Source of the DNA: Effusibacillus lacus
GTDB lineage: Bacteria; Bacillota; Bacilli; Tumebacillales; Effusibacillaceae
DNA: 64,000 bases
Direction of reading: 5' to 3'
NCBI RefSeq assembly: GCF_002335525.1
Contig: NZ_BDUF01000121.1
Coordinates: 26,929-90,928 of the forward strand
Positions 53,642 through 61,820 of this stretch are shown piece by piece. Both the position numbers and the translations under genes were made by a program. Every line of letters starts with the position of its first letter. The first letter of the stretch is position 1. The notes beneath the pieces were generated by a model. That model saw only the letters and a program-made list of their open reading frames with translations. It was not told the origin of the DNA and searched no databases.

Positions 53642-54144
53642 TTAACACAAGAGAAGAACAACTTGTAAAAGAGTTGCGAGAGATTCATAAGCAAGATCAA
53701 GACGCTGTGCATAAGAACTCGAACCCACCTTTCAACTTTGAAACAATCGGATTTATCGCTCGAAAGTATTCTAAATTCACTGTTCAGGATATAATGGATA
53801 GAGGAAGAGCCGAAAGGTACTCCAATATTTTCAATGGCTCTTTCAAAATTCCATTGGAAGTGAAGCCCATGTGGTATCCAAGTAAAGAGGCTCAAAAACG
53901 CATATCTGACCTTTTGGATACATTGAAAGGTACGGATCGAGAGGACTTTTATCAGGATGTTCTTAAAGCTTCTTATGAGGCTATTAGTCAAAATTCAATT
54001 AAACCATTAGTTGAAACATTAGAATCATGGGATGCCACGGCCGAGATACTTTTAGACCAAGAAACTATGGACGACATTAAAGCAGCTGAGGAACAGTTCG
54101 CACGTGGTGAGGGTATCTTATGGGATCCCAAAAATTTCGATTAG
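53638..54144 (+). CDS. Antitoxin-like protein of a RelE/ParE pair
   Basis: 168 aa, longer than usual for an antitoxin. The N-terminal ~110 residues are helical and unrecognised (IGFIARKYSKFTVQDIMDRG). The C-terminus, LETLESWDATAEILLDQETM then DDIKAAEEQFARGEGI, resembles the acidic tail of Phd/YefM- or RelB-type antitoxins. It overlaps the toxin start by 25 bp and the previous gene by 4 bp. Assignment rests mainly on gene order. Confidence 0.75.
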   Translation: MINTREEQLVKELREIHKQDQDAVHKNSNPPFNFETIGFIARKYSKFTVQDIMDRGRAERYSNIFNGSFKIPLEVKPMWYPSKEAQKRISDLLDTLKGTDREDFYQDVLKASYEAISQNSIKPLVETLESWDATAEILLDQETMDDIKAAEEQFARGEGILWDPKNFD

Positions 54145-54401
54145 AACTCTCTGATAAAGCTGAGGATTTCTTAAAGGGGTGTACGCGATTTGTTCGAGAG
54201 CGATTAAAAGATGCCCTGGACAAAATAAGCAGAGACCCATATAATCCTGAACATTCCATACCTCTCGTCGGAAATTTGTCTGGAAAGAGAAGATGGACTG
54301 AGGGTGACTTTCGAGTAATATACAAAGTCGAGGATGGTAATGTTACGGTCTATATATTGCAAATCGGCCACAGAAGCAATATCTATCAAAAGGACATCTA
54401 G
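54120..54401 (+). CDS. RelE/ParE-family toxin
   Basis: 93 aa, typical toxin size. It shows the RelE fold pattern: FRLELSDKAEDFLKGC, an Arg-rich helix (RFVRERLKDALDKISRDP), LVGNLSGKRRWTEGDFRVIY (the R-x-x-x-x-x-Y/R-V-I-Y strand) and VYILQIGHRSNIY. RelE members cleave ribosome-bound mRNA using basic residues; here RR, R and HR are candidates. It is translated from an ATG inside the antitoxin gene. Confidence 0.92.
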   Translation: MGSQKFRLELSDKAEDFLKGCTRFVRERLKDALDKISRDPYNPEHSIPLVGNLSGKRRWTEGDFRVIYKVEDGNVTVYILQIGHRSNIYQKDI

Positions 54402-54456
54402 CCCACAAGGGCTTTTTGTTTGGCCCGAATCAAAACCACAAACAGACAAGGGGGTA

Positions 54457-54804
54457 ATGAACTTGAAACTAGCCATGACATTTACAACAAAAGACGGGTA
54501 CACTTACCAGATTATTGGCAAACCAGTTGACGCAGTTACTGCCGCACACCGCATGGAATTTTCGATTACCGGCCATTCCCATCAGTTCTTGATCATAAAT
54601 CTATCATTACAAGCAGCAATCTTAATGAAGTTGGAAGATCCGAAGTTCGATCCCTATGAGTGGTTGTGGGAAAGAGGCTGTCAAATGATTTCCCAAGCGG
54701 CTGAGTTAAATAAGTTGGAAAACGGAGATTTCTACATCTTGGAACAAAACATCAGAGACTATGGGGATAAACTCACTCTGGACAAACTTGAGAAAAAATC
54801 TTGA
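54457..54804 (+). CDS. Hypothetical protein trailing the toxin-antitoxin genes
   Basis: 115 aa from the ATG at 54457 behind AAGGGGG; the frame extends upstream into the toxin gene but without a ribosome site. It is soluble and mixed alpha/beta in appearance (TFTTKDGYTYQIIGKPVDAV; SHQFLIINLSLQAAILM). No family recognised. It lies 55 bp after the toxin on the same strand and may share its transcript. A conserved ~50-bp sequence follows it, duplicated after the coiled-coil gene at 55323. Confidence 0.7.
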   Translation: MNLKLAMTFTTKDGYTYQIIGKPVDAVTAAHRMEFSITGHSHQFLIINLSLQAAILMKLEDPKFDPYEWLWERGCQMISQAAELNKLENGDFYILEQNIRDYGDKLTLDKLEKKS

Positions 54805-54840
54805 TGATTCTTCCACACCGTCTTAATGTTAAGCCTTTCT

Positions 54841-55290
54841 TCAAGATTTGATATCCGCGATTTCCTGTACTTTAAAAAGGGCGTATGCACTGTTCTTTAT
54901 TGCTAGATTCATGCCTGACTTAAGATCGGTTATGTCTTCCTGGGTCTTGGCCACTCTCTCGCTAAGTTGGCCAATCTTTTCTTCCATCCGGTCCATTTTC
55001 TCTTCCATTCGGTCCATTCTCTTCTCCAGTTCCGCTTGCTTTTTGATAAGTTGGCGTTGTGATTCTTCAATGGCGTCAAGACGCTTCTCTACCTGATCAA
55101 GACGCTTTTCAACCCGATCCAGTCGTTCATCCAGAGCGTCAAACCGCTTGTCCATTGCGTCAAGGCGTTTATCCATTGCATCAAACCGCTGGTTCATTGC
55201 ATCAAACCGCTGGTTCATTTCATTAAAACGCTGGTTGATTACATCAAATTGTTCGATTACTTGGACCATGAACAATTTCAGTTCGTCCAT
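54841..55290 (-). CDS. Coiled-coil protein with degenerate 7-residue repeats (paralogue 1)
   Basis: 149 aa from the ATG at 55290, nine nt after AGGAG. The N-terminal block MDELKLFMVQVIEQFDV is shared with the next gene. It continues with heptads FNEMNQR, FDAMNQR, FDAMDKR, LDAMDKR, FDALDER, LDRVEKR, LDQVEKR and so on for ~90 residues, then a short non-repeat end (NLAIKNSAYALFKVQEIAD). The pattern predicts a long parallel coiled coil, probably dimer or trimer, about 13-14 nm. There is no signal peptide or TM. Function unknown. Confidence 0.85.
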   Translation of the reverse strand: MDELKLFMVQVIEQFDVINQRFNEMNQRFDAMNQRFDAMDKRLDAMDKRFDALDERLDRVEKRLDQVEKRLDAIEESQRQLIKKQAELEKRMDRMEEKMDRMEEKIGQLSERVAKTQEDITDLKSGMNLAIKNSAYALFKVQEIADIKS

Positions 55291-55322
55291 ATCAATCATC
55301 TCCTGATTTCTTCCACGCCGTC

Positions 55323-56096
55323 TCAAGGATTAAGCCTTTCTTCAACATTTGACATTCTCGCCTTGATTAAACTGATTTCTTTGCCAGTTGCAGTAAACGT
55401 ATTATGAACAACTCCTTTAAGGTGATTAAATTCACCAAGCAGTTCAATTCGCAGGTTGTCAATGTTTCTGCCTTGCTTTTCAATCTTTCCGTCCAGTTTA
55501 TCAATCGTTTCGCCTTGTTTTGTGACCCGAACAGTTAGCTGTTCAATTGTTACGCTTTGCGTTATAACTTGTCCGGCTAGTTTCTCAATGTCCCCGTCCA
55601 GCTTTTCAATTGTAACGCTCTGCTTTGTGACCTTCCCGGACAATTGTTCAATGTCACCCGTTAGTTTTGCGACATCTCCCGTTAATTCCTCAATCGCTTC
55701 GCCCTGCTTTGTGACTTGCCCGGTCAACTGTTCCACGTCACCCGTTAGTCTTACTACGTCACCCGTTAGTTTTGCGACATCTCCCGTTAATCTCTCAATC
55801 GCACCGCCCTGCTTCGTGACTTGCCCAGTCAGCTGTTCCACGTCACCCGTTAGTTTTGCTACGTCACCCGTTAGTTTTGCGACATCTCCCGTTAATCCCT
55901 CAATCGCTTCGCCCTGCTTTGTGACTTGCCCGGTCAACTGTTCAATGTCTCCGGTTAGCCTTGTTTCGACGTTCCGAATCTCTTGTGAAAGTTCATTTCT
56001 TGTTTCGTCTAAACGGTTTTCAATTCCGTCAAAACGCTTATTCATTACATCAAATTGTTCGATTACTTGGACCATGAACAATTTCAGTTCGTCCAT
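55323..56096 (-). CDS. Coiled-coil protein with LTGDVxx heptads (paralogue 2)
   Basis: 257 aa from the ATG at 56096 behind AGGAGATGATCAAT. It begins with the same N-terminal block as paralogue 1 (MDELKLFMVQVIEQFDVM). Residues ~55-190 are near-perfect heptads of type LTGDVAK/LTGDVEQ/LTGQVTK with a 35-residue (105-bp) higher-order repeat that includes QGEAIE(G/R/E). The end is a different coiled coil (FNHLKGVVHNTFTATGKEI). Val/Leu core with Gly and Thr in the repeats recalls trimeric stalks of adhesins or phage fibres, but no head or anchor is present. It should be cytoplasmic unless exported by another route. Confidence 0.85.
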   Translation of the reverse strand: MDELKLFMVQVIEQFDVMNKRFDGIENRLDETRNELSQEIRNVETRLTGDIEQLTGQVTKQGEAIEGLTGDVAKLTGDVAKLTGDVEQLTGQVTKQGGAIERLTGDVAKLTGDVVRLTGDVEQLTGQVTKQGEAIEELTGDVAKLTGDIEQLSGKVTKQSVTIEKLDGDIEKLAGQVITQSVTIEQLTVRVTKQGETIDKLDGKIEKQGRNIDNLRIELLGEFNHLKGVVHNTFTATGKEISLIKARMSNVEERLNP

Positions 56097-56175
56097 ATTG
56101 ATCATCTCCTGTTGATATTTTCTCATCTTCAAATTGGGGGCGCAAGGAAAAGAAGTTAAATCTTCAGATTATGTC

Positions 56176-56274
56176 AAGGACCACAGACCTGAGATCTGTG
56201 GCCCTTTTTTCAGGGGGAAGTATTTTTTTGGTTTGTTATTGAGCGATCTTTTCGACTCCGTCGACAAAGTCAAC
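56176..56274. repeat. Dispersed hairpin element, copy 2
   Basis: GGACCACAGACC-TGA-GATCTGTGGCCC (56178-56204) and six T (56205-56210), followed by CAGGGGG, TTTTTTTGGTTTGTTATTG and the last codons of the 56236-57327 gene. It is the likely source of the tail of the second glycosyltransferase copy, whose element (51515-51596) includes the same gene-end sequence. Confidence 0.8.
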
Positions 56275-57327
56275 AATAGAGCCTTTGATTTGGATGGTAT
56301 GGTTGGCGGTCCGGGTTTCTCCGTTCTGGAAGGTGGACGTGATTGTCGCACTGTAGGTGCCGTCGGGGATGGCGGCCCAATACTTCTTCCAGAAGGTGCC
56401 GGACCAGGTAAAGTTGTCCTCCTTGTTCAATTGGAATGTGGCTGCAAAATTGGGACGTGCGGGGTCGTTTGAGTCCCTGAAAGCGGGAGAAACGTCTTTT
56501 GCAGCTTGTGGGAAGTGGAATGTCACACTCACTGAGGTGGCGTCAAAGGTTGTGGTGGCTTTCACGACAAACTTCTCGCCGGCGTAGAATTGGGCTTGGG
56601 TGCGGTTGTTCTTTGTGCGAACCGCTTCCCAGGCAGAGTTGTGTTCGATGGAGTAGCTTTGCAGGATGTTTGTTGGTGCTGGTGGAGGTGTGGGCGTTGT
56701 GGCTCCCGAGTTGGTACTGGAGTTGGAGGAACTGCTGCCACTTTTTTTCTTGCTGGAGGAACTTGAGGTTGATGTGGGTGTTGGGCCTGAGGAGGTAAAG
56801 TCGATACGGCTTCCGCCCCATTTTGCGTCTCCACCGGTGTTCGTCCATGTACCGGCCTCTTTGCCTTTGGTGTAGAAGGAGTGGCCGAGGCCGTCATCTC
56901 CTGGTTTGTCGTCAAAGACGTTGGCGAACTTTCCTGTGAATTTGCCGTCTTTGAAGACGGGGACGGTGTCTTTGAAGTGTTTGTACTTGGAGTCTCCTCC
57001 CACGTCCATTCTTCCGAGGGAGTTGGTTTCTTTCTTCTCTTTGCTGCTTACGTAGTTGTCGGGGACTGCTCGACCGTCTTTGTTGAAGGTGGCGGAAGTT
57101 AGCTTGCCGTCAACCTTGACTTGCGGCTTTCCATCTGAACCGTATCCTGCCCACTTGACTTGTTTACCATTGGATAAGAAGTAATCAGCAGATGCCAACC
57201 CACCTAATAATACGCAGCAGGCAATGACTGGGATCAGGAACTTTCGCTTTTGTTTTTTGTGTTCACTCCTTTCCTCAACATCACTTTTGTCATTCATGAG
57301 AAGTTCTTTGACTTCGACTAAATGCAC
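56236..57327 (-). CDS. Secreted or membrane-anchored Ser-rich protein with an Ig-like C-terminal domain
   Basis: 363 aa from a GTG at 57327 behind AGGAGGAGGTGAC. A charged N-terminus (EERSEHKKQKRK) precedes one TM (FLIPVIACCVLLGGLASADY). The ectodomain has two parts: a ~130-residue region (WAGYGSDGKPQVKVDG ... DVGGDSKYKHFKDTVPVFKD) and, after a Ser/Thr/Pro linker (~190-220), a beta-rich domain (~225-350) with TTFDATSVSVTFHFPQAA and GTYSATITSTFQNGET. No enzyme motifs are seen. It lies upstream of the coiled-coil pair on the same strand; the hairpin element separates them. Function unknown. Confidence 0.8.
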   Translation of the reverse strand: MHLVEVKELLMNDKSDVEERSEHKKQKRKFLIPVIACCVLLGGLASADYFLSNGKQVKWAGYGSDGKPQVKVDGKLTSATFNKDGRAVPDNYVSSKEKKETNSLGRMDVGGDSKYKHFKDTVPVFKDGKFTGKFANVFDDKPGDDGLGHSFYTKGKEAGTWTNTGGDAKWGGSRIDFTSSGPTPTSTSSSSSKKKSGSSSSNSSTNSGATTPTPPPAPTNILQSYSIEHNSAWEAVRTKNNRTQAQFYAGEKFVVKATTTFDATSVSVTFHFPQAAKDVSPAFRDSNDPARPNFAATFQLNKEDNFTWSGTFWKKYWAAIPDGTYSATITSTFQNGETRTANHTIQIKGSIVDFVDGVEKIAQ

Positions 57328-57410
57328 TTTGGTATGTCACCTCCTCCTATCGTAAATGTATATAGACAAGGCTGTTAACCTTGGCTACCATGATTTTACT
57401 GATTGCTACT

Positions 57411-57510
57411 CTTACAAATAACGGTTTGTGAGGACCTTATCTTCCGGTTTTTCAGGCATTATTTTCAAATAACGGATCGAGAGGTATCTATTTTCGAAGA
57501 AACACTGAAA
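57411..57510. repeat. AATAAC-type mini-elements
   Basis: AAATAACGGTTTGTGAGGAC then CTTATC (57416-57442) and AAATAACGGATCGAGAGGTA then TCTATTTT (57466-57494) are two diverged copies of the ~27-bp element seen at 62.8 and 63.85 kb. Otherwise 57328-57703 has no supported gene. Confidence 0.55.
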
Positions 57511-57703
57511 AAATGGGCAAAATAGGTCAGTCAAGCAACAATAAGAGTTTCAGAATCCTTTATTTTAAATTTTCGATAAGATTTCAAGCATATAACGGCC
57601 TGAAAACCCGGTATTTGATTTGCAGAGAAAAATGACACGTGACTATCCATCAACTAGAACTGGCTTGCGCAAAAACGGGATAGGATTTGTAAACAGTCTG
57701 AGC

Positions 57704-58606
57704 TTAATACGGCGGGAGATAATGTGCTTTTTCAACCCCCTCGTATTTATAAGAGTATTTATCTGGTGCGATTGATGTATCCCAAACTGCATAACCGAAG
57801 AAATGTACTTTACCTCCTCCGAACCAGTCGTGTTTTTGAATATGGTAGTTTTTTGTCTTGATAAACTGGGTGTCCCTAATTTCAGAATCAGGATATTTTG
57901 CAAGAAAGCCAGATGCAAAATTAAGTAATGGTTGGTTATTTCGGAATTCATATTGATAAAACCACTGCCGCCCCTCAGGAACCCGCTCGCCGGTAAACGG
58001 AGGCAACTGCCCTTTTTCCTGCCCCTTGTACAGCCATTCGAACAGGATTCCTGCCTGCTCATAACTCACCTTCTGATCGCCAGAAATACCCGTCACCATC
58101 TGCTCAATCATATCTTCATAACTTTGTACAATCTCGACACGGTCCACCTTCTCCCCGGGCGTCCATGTCACTCTTGCCCCGAGGGCTTGTCCGACAAAGC
58201 GAAGCGGGACTAGAGTCCGGCCTTCAACCACGACAACAGGCACATCCATCGTCAGGGTGTGATCCTGAACCGAGATGATCTTGCTCCCAACAGGGATGGT
58301 CACTATAAGCCCGTCTTTATGAGCCTTGGCGGTTTGTATAGATTCGTCCCACTCCACTGTTGCGCCCAACGCTTCCAGCAGCTTGCGAAAAGGAACATAG
58401 GTCCGGTCGTTTACTGCTTGCGGTTGTACGTCGAACGTAACCGGCTGGCCGTTGAGGAGAACTTCAATGGGTTTGACTGTCTCCTCTGCATAAGCCACAT
58501 CCCTTGGCAAAGCGTCACCCCTGCTAAAACCCAACGGGTAAGCCCCCGCCATGGCGCCCAACAGGATTGCAATCAGCACAAAAACAAACACTTTCTTTAC
58601 CATCAT
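57704..58606 (-). CDS. Secreted stalk-domain protein with unknown C-terminal domain
   Basis: 300 aa behind AGGAGGG; two adjacent ATGs at 58606/58603. The signal peptide (FVFVLIAILLGAMAGAYP) is followed by the stalk domain ~45-160 (NDRTYVPFRKLLEALGATVE; EGRTLVPLRFVGQALGARVT). The remaining ~140 residues contain VSYEQAGILFEWLYKGQEKG, an aromatic-rich QWFYQYEFRNNQPLLNFASG and FGGGKVHFFGYAVWDTS. Family of the C-terminal domain not recognised. One of six stalk-domain products or fragments in the window. Confidence 0.85.
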   Translation of the reverse strand: MMVKKVFVFVLIAILLGAMAGAYPLGFSRGDALPRDVAYAEETVKPIEVLLNGQPVTFDVQPQAVNDRTYVPFRKLLEALGATVEWDESIQTAKAHKDGLIVTIPVGSKIISVQDHTLTMDVPVVVVEGRTLVPLRFVGQALGARVTWTPGEKVDRVEIVQSYEDMIEQMVTGISGDQKVSYEQAGILFEWLYKGQEKGQLPPFTGERVPEGRQWFYQYEFRNNQPLLNFASGFLAKYPDSEIRDTQFIKTKNYHIQKHDWFGGGKVHFFGYAVWDTSIAPDKYSYKYEGVEKAHYLPPY

Positions 58607-58785
58607 CTACCCTCCTGATTCTTACTTTCTATAATTATTCCAATTCAGATAATTAGCGTGAATTACAGTCAACATCATGCATTTTTGCATTTACAGCCAT
58701 ATCATAATCCAAATTTTAACCGTATGCAAGCAAAAATTTCCCAAAACTCACACACTTCCCAAAATGCCGTTTTCACAGGCGGTTG

Positions 58786-58794
58786 TGATATAAT
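58786..58794 (+). promoter_or_regulatory. Extended -10 promoter for the 58828 operon
   Basis: TGATATAAT matches the extended -10 consensus TGnTATAAT, 33-34 bp before the GTG start and upstream of AAGGAAGGAG. No good -35 is present, which is normal for extended -10 promoters. Confidence 0.65.
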
Positions 58795-58827
58795 CGACGG
58801 GGGTACTAAGGAAGGAGAATCGTTTTC

Positions 58828-60093
58828 GTGCTTACGAACAGGTTTCAGTCGGTGAACATTTTCAAATTTCCTTCACTGATCATTGACAAGTTGAAGTTGT
58901 GGAGTCTTGTTGCGCTTGCTTTCTTTCCGCTGGTCGACTTTCTTCTGCGGAAGATCCCCTTTGTCGGGTCGATTGTCGGCTCCGTCTGGGACGAGCTGAT
59001 TGTCGTGGCCCTCGCCACGCTGGCCTTTGGCCGTTTCCTCATGGGAGCGCGCTTTGAGCAGCTTCCCTACCACCAGATGCTGAAAGCGTTCATCCTGCTT
59101 GGGATCGCTTACCTGGCCGTCTCGCTCAACTCTTTTGGGGTGGATTCCGAAGGATTCCGGGCGATCTATTGGTATACCTTCCTGGCCTTTATTCTTCCTT
59201 ATCATGTGGACAGGGATTTGGCCGCCAAGCTGATCCGGTACGTTTTGTACGCGGGCCTGATCATCGGCTTGCACGGTGTCTATCAATATGTTACGAAAGC
59301 TCCGATGCCCCCCGGCTGGGTGGATGCGGGCGAAACGGTTCGCACCCGTGTGTATTCCGTATTCGGCAGCCCCAACATTATGGGCACTTACATGATTATC
59401 ATCTTCCCGATCGCGGCGGGCATGGCCTGGGCGTCCCGCACCAACAGGGAACGTTTGTTTTTTGGTTTTGTGGCGCTGGTCACTCTGGCCTCTCTGGTCT
59501 TCACCAACACCCGGGGGGCGCAGTTGGCCCTTTTTGTCGCGTTGGTGATCACGTCCCTTCTGTTTGACCGCCGGCTGTTTATCCTTGTGATTGTGGCCGG
59601 GGTTGCGGCGATGTTTGTGCCGCAGATCCAGAGCCGCTTCCTGCAGCTGTTCGACCCGCTGTACTGGATGAAGGCTGCCAAGGACGGTCGGATCTACCGC
59701 TGGTTAACCGCTTATGACGTGATGCGGTACAACCCTTTTTTTGGCGCGGGGATGGGGCATTTCGGCGGCGCGGTGGCGGACCGTCATTTCGGCACGAAGT
59801 ATGTGGACAGCTATTACTTTAAAACCATGGCCGAGATGGGACTGGTCGGCCTGTTGGCGATGCTGGCCCTGTTTGGCACGATTGTGCGGGATTTGTACCG
59901 GCGGATTTTCAAGCCGCTGCGGGCGCGTCAGGATTGGCCGCTGCTGCTTGGCCTGTTTACCTCCATTCTTGCGGTTTTGGTGCAGAATGCGGTGGAGAAC
60001 GTGTTTGAGGTGCCGGCGATGAACTTTCTGTTCTGGTTTATCGTGACCCTGACCGTGATTTTATCGGGCAAAAAGGAGGAAACAGCCGAATGA
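58828..60093 (+). CDS. O-antigen ligase-like membrane protein (Wzy_C)
   Basis: 421 aa from a GTG behind AAGGAG. There are about 11-12 TM helices. The Wzy_C loop is seen as RTRVYSVFGSPNIMGTYMII and, later, TAYDVMRYNPFFGAGMGHFG, followed by TKYVDSYYFKTMAEMGLVGL. It is first of a three-gene operon whose genes overlap by 4 and 8 bp. Such proteins ligate or polymerise glycan; it is distinct from the long TPR-bearing homologue at 40810-43131. GC-rich, unlike the AT-rich toxin genes nearby. Confidence 0.9.
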   Translation: MLTNRFQSVNIFKFPSLIIDKLKLWSLVALAFFPLVDFLLRKIPFVGSIVGSVWDELIVVALATLAFGRFLMGARFEQLPYHQMLKAFILLGIAYLAVSLNSFGVDSEGFRAIYWYTFLAFILPYHVDRDLAAKLIRYVLYAGLIIGLHGVYQYVTKAPMPPGWVDAGETVRTRVYSVFGSPNIMGTYMIIIFPIAAGMAWASRTNRERLFFGFVALVTLASLVFTNTRGAQLALFVALVITSLLFDRRLFILVIVAGVAAMFVPQIQSRFLQLFDPLYWMKAAKDGRIYRWLTAYDVMRYNPFFGAGMGHFGGAVADRHFGTKYVDSYYFKTMAEMGLVGLLAMLALFGTIVRDLYRRIFKPLRARQDWPLLLGLFTSILAVLVQNAVENVFEVPAMNFLFWFIVTLTVILSGKKEETAE

Positions 60094-61820
60094 GAAATCT
60101 TTTGCTGGTTGCGTTGTACTCCATTTTCCTGGTGGCTCTTTATCAAATTGTCGTGATTCCGCTGATGCTGGATCTGTCTTATATCGGATTGCTGATTTTG
60201 GCGGCGGCCACGGCCCTCGGGTTCTTTGCGATTCCCCGTCCGCATCGCCGGACGTTTGCGGTGTTGTCCCTGCTGATCCTGCTTGTCAGCGGCGGAATCC
60301 TGAATATCTACTCGGACGGACTTGGCTGGCGTTTTCTTGAGTTTCCGCTGATGTTCCTGATTCTCGGCTGGATCGCCTCTTCCTTCGGGAAGATCAAATG
60401 GCGCTATACGCTGACGGTGGTGCTGGTGCTGTCGGTGACGCAAGTTGTGATTCCCCTGTCGGAAATGCCTTTTTACGGGAAGTTTCGGGTGGCGTACAAG
60501 AGTGAGGGGTTGGACCGCCGGCCGATTTTCCCCGTGTATCCGGTGGCTGCCAATGGTACTGACATCCTAACGCTGGGCGATTTGCGGAAGCTGACCACTG
60601 ACGAGATCAAAGCGGCCGACCCGAAGGGGAAGAAGGACCCGCAGGCGGCAGCCGAACTGTCGAAGAAGCAGTTGGAACACGTGGATGTGCTCCGTTTCTT
60701 GACAGACGGCGGGTATACCAAACGGACCGCGACGAAGATGGAAATGGCGCAGCTGCCCTTTACTTCCTTCGGATTGGCGGGGTTCCCCTACTATTCCTCC
60801 AGTTGGTCTGTGGAGAAAGAGAAGCACAAGGGTTCCGGCGTTACGACGGAACAAGAGGTTGTGAAACAGCACTTCGCTCCGGTGGACGATCCGAAGGATG
60901 TGCTTCTGAGCTTCTTGAACCCGTTGTCAGTGACAGCCGCCATGGATGAGCGGGCGGGTCGGGCTTTGACCGAATCCCGGAAAAATTGGGAGAGTGCGGT
61001 CGGCAAAACCAGTGCTCCCCAGTATCCGGGTGCTGCCGTGGTGGGGGTTGGGAAGTTTCTTCCGGGTGGCGGAAAGCAAGTGGTGTTGCTTCGCAACAAT
61101 GAGCTGCAGTTGGTGGAGGAACCGGCGGCTGGCAGCGTCATCCGCTCGGAGACTCCGATAGCTGTATATAAAGGAACCTGGGAGCAGCCCATCATCAACA
61201 ATCTGGCGATCGGTGATATTGATGGTGACGGGCTGGACGAGCTGCTGATCAACGGATATGAGCAGGACAAATCCATGGTCTGGTCGCAGCCGAATCCGGC
61301 ACGGATTCTGAAGGTGAAGGCGGATGGGACCGGCTCGGGTACGGGCTCTGCCTCGGGTTCTGGCACGCCCCCGACCGGTCAAGATTCGAACTCGTCCGGT
61401 CAAGGTGCGTTTTCGGGTGCTCAGGCTTCACACCAGGCCCCGGCCTTCGAGGTGATTTGGGAGAGCGGCAAAGATTCCTTCCGCTTTGAGTTTGTTCAGC
61501 AGCGGGATGGGCAGAAGCCTTTGATCGTGACCCAGGACCCGAGTCTTGTGCGGGATGTGCCAACCCGCTATCTGACCGGATATACCTGGGAGAACGGGGA
61601 GCTTGTGCGGGAGTGGCGCGTCTTCAAGTCGAACCTGCTGTTCCCGTTTGAACTGGACAAGGACACTTGGGTGGCCGGGTATTGGGGCGAACCGCACCTG
61701 TACGTGTTGAAGCCGACCTCCCTGCCTGTTATGAGCATGCTTGCGGCTGTCTACGGACTTCTGGTGCTCGGCGGATACGGCTATCAATTGATGCAAAGAA
61801 GGGGGCAGCGTCATGCGTAA
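60090..61820 (+). CDS. Membrane-anchored protein with an FG-GAP/VCBS-like motif
   Basis: 576 aa; the start overlaps the ligase stop (ATGA). Four or five hydrophobic helices (~1-125) come first. A large extracytoplasmic region contains a calcium-binding-like FG-GAP element INNLAIGDIDGDGLDELLIN near residue 375, a low-complexity Gly/Ser linker (GTGSGTGSASGSG), and a C-terminal TM (SLPVMSMLAAVYGLLVLGGY). FG-GAP repeats usually form beta-propellers; only one clear unit is visible. No enzymatic motif. It likely works with the ligase and the lipoprotein at the cell surface. Confidence 0.85.
   Translation: MRNLLLVALYSIFLVALYQIVVIPLMLDLSYIGLLILAAATALGFFAIPRPHRRTFAVLSLLILLVSGGILNIYSDGLGWRFLEFPLMFLILGWIASSFGKIKWRYTLTVVLVLSVTQVVIPLSEMPFYGKFRVAYKSEGLDRRPIFPVYPVAANGTDILTLGDLRKLTTDEIKAADPKGKKDPQAAAELSKKQLEHVDVLRFLTDGGYTKRTATKMEMAQLPFTSFGLAGFPYYSSSWSVEKEKHKGSGVTTEQEVVKQHFAPVDDPKDVLLSFLNPLSVTAAMDERAGRALTESRKNWESAVGKTSAPQYPGAAVVGVGKFLPGGGKQVVLLRNNELQLVEEPAAGSVIRSETPIAVYKGTWEQPIINNLAIGDIDGDGLDELLINGYEQDKSMVWSQPNPARILKVKADGTGSGTGSASGSGTPPTGQDSNSSGQGAFSGAQASHQAPAFEVIWESGKDSFRFEFVQQRDGQKPLIVTQDPSLVRDVPTRYLTGYTWENGELVREWRVFKSNLLFPFELDKDTWVAGYWGEPHLYVLKPTSLPVMSMLAAVYGLLVLGGYGYQLMQRRGQRHA

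Noticed and set aside
55456..56115. 219-codon + strand frame opposite the LTGDV coiled-coil gene
   Set aside because: It only mirrors the heptad repeats in reverse (Ser/Pro/Cys-rich) and has no ribosome site.
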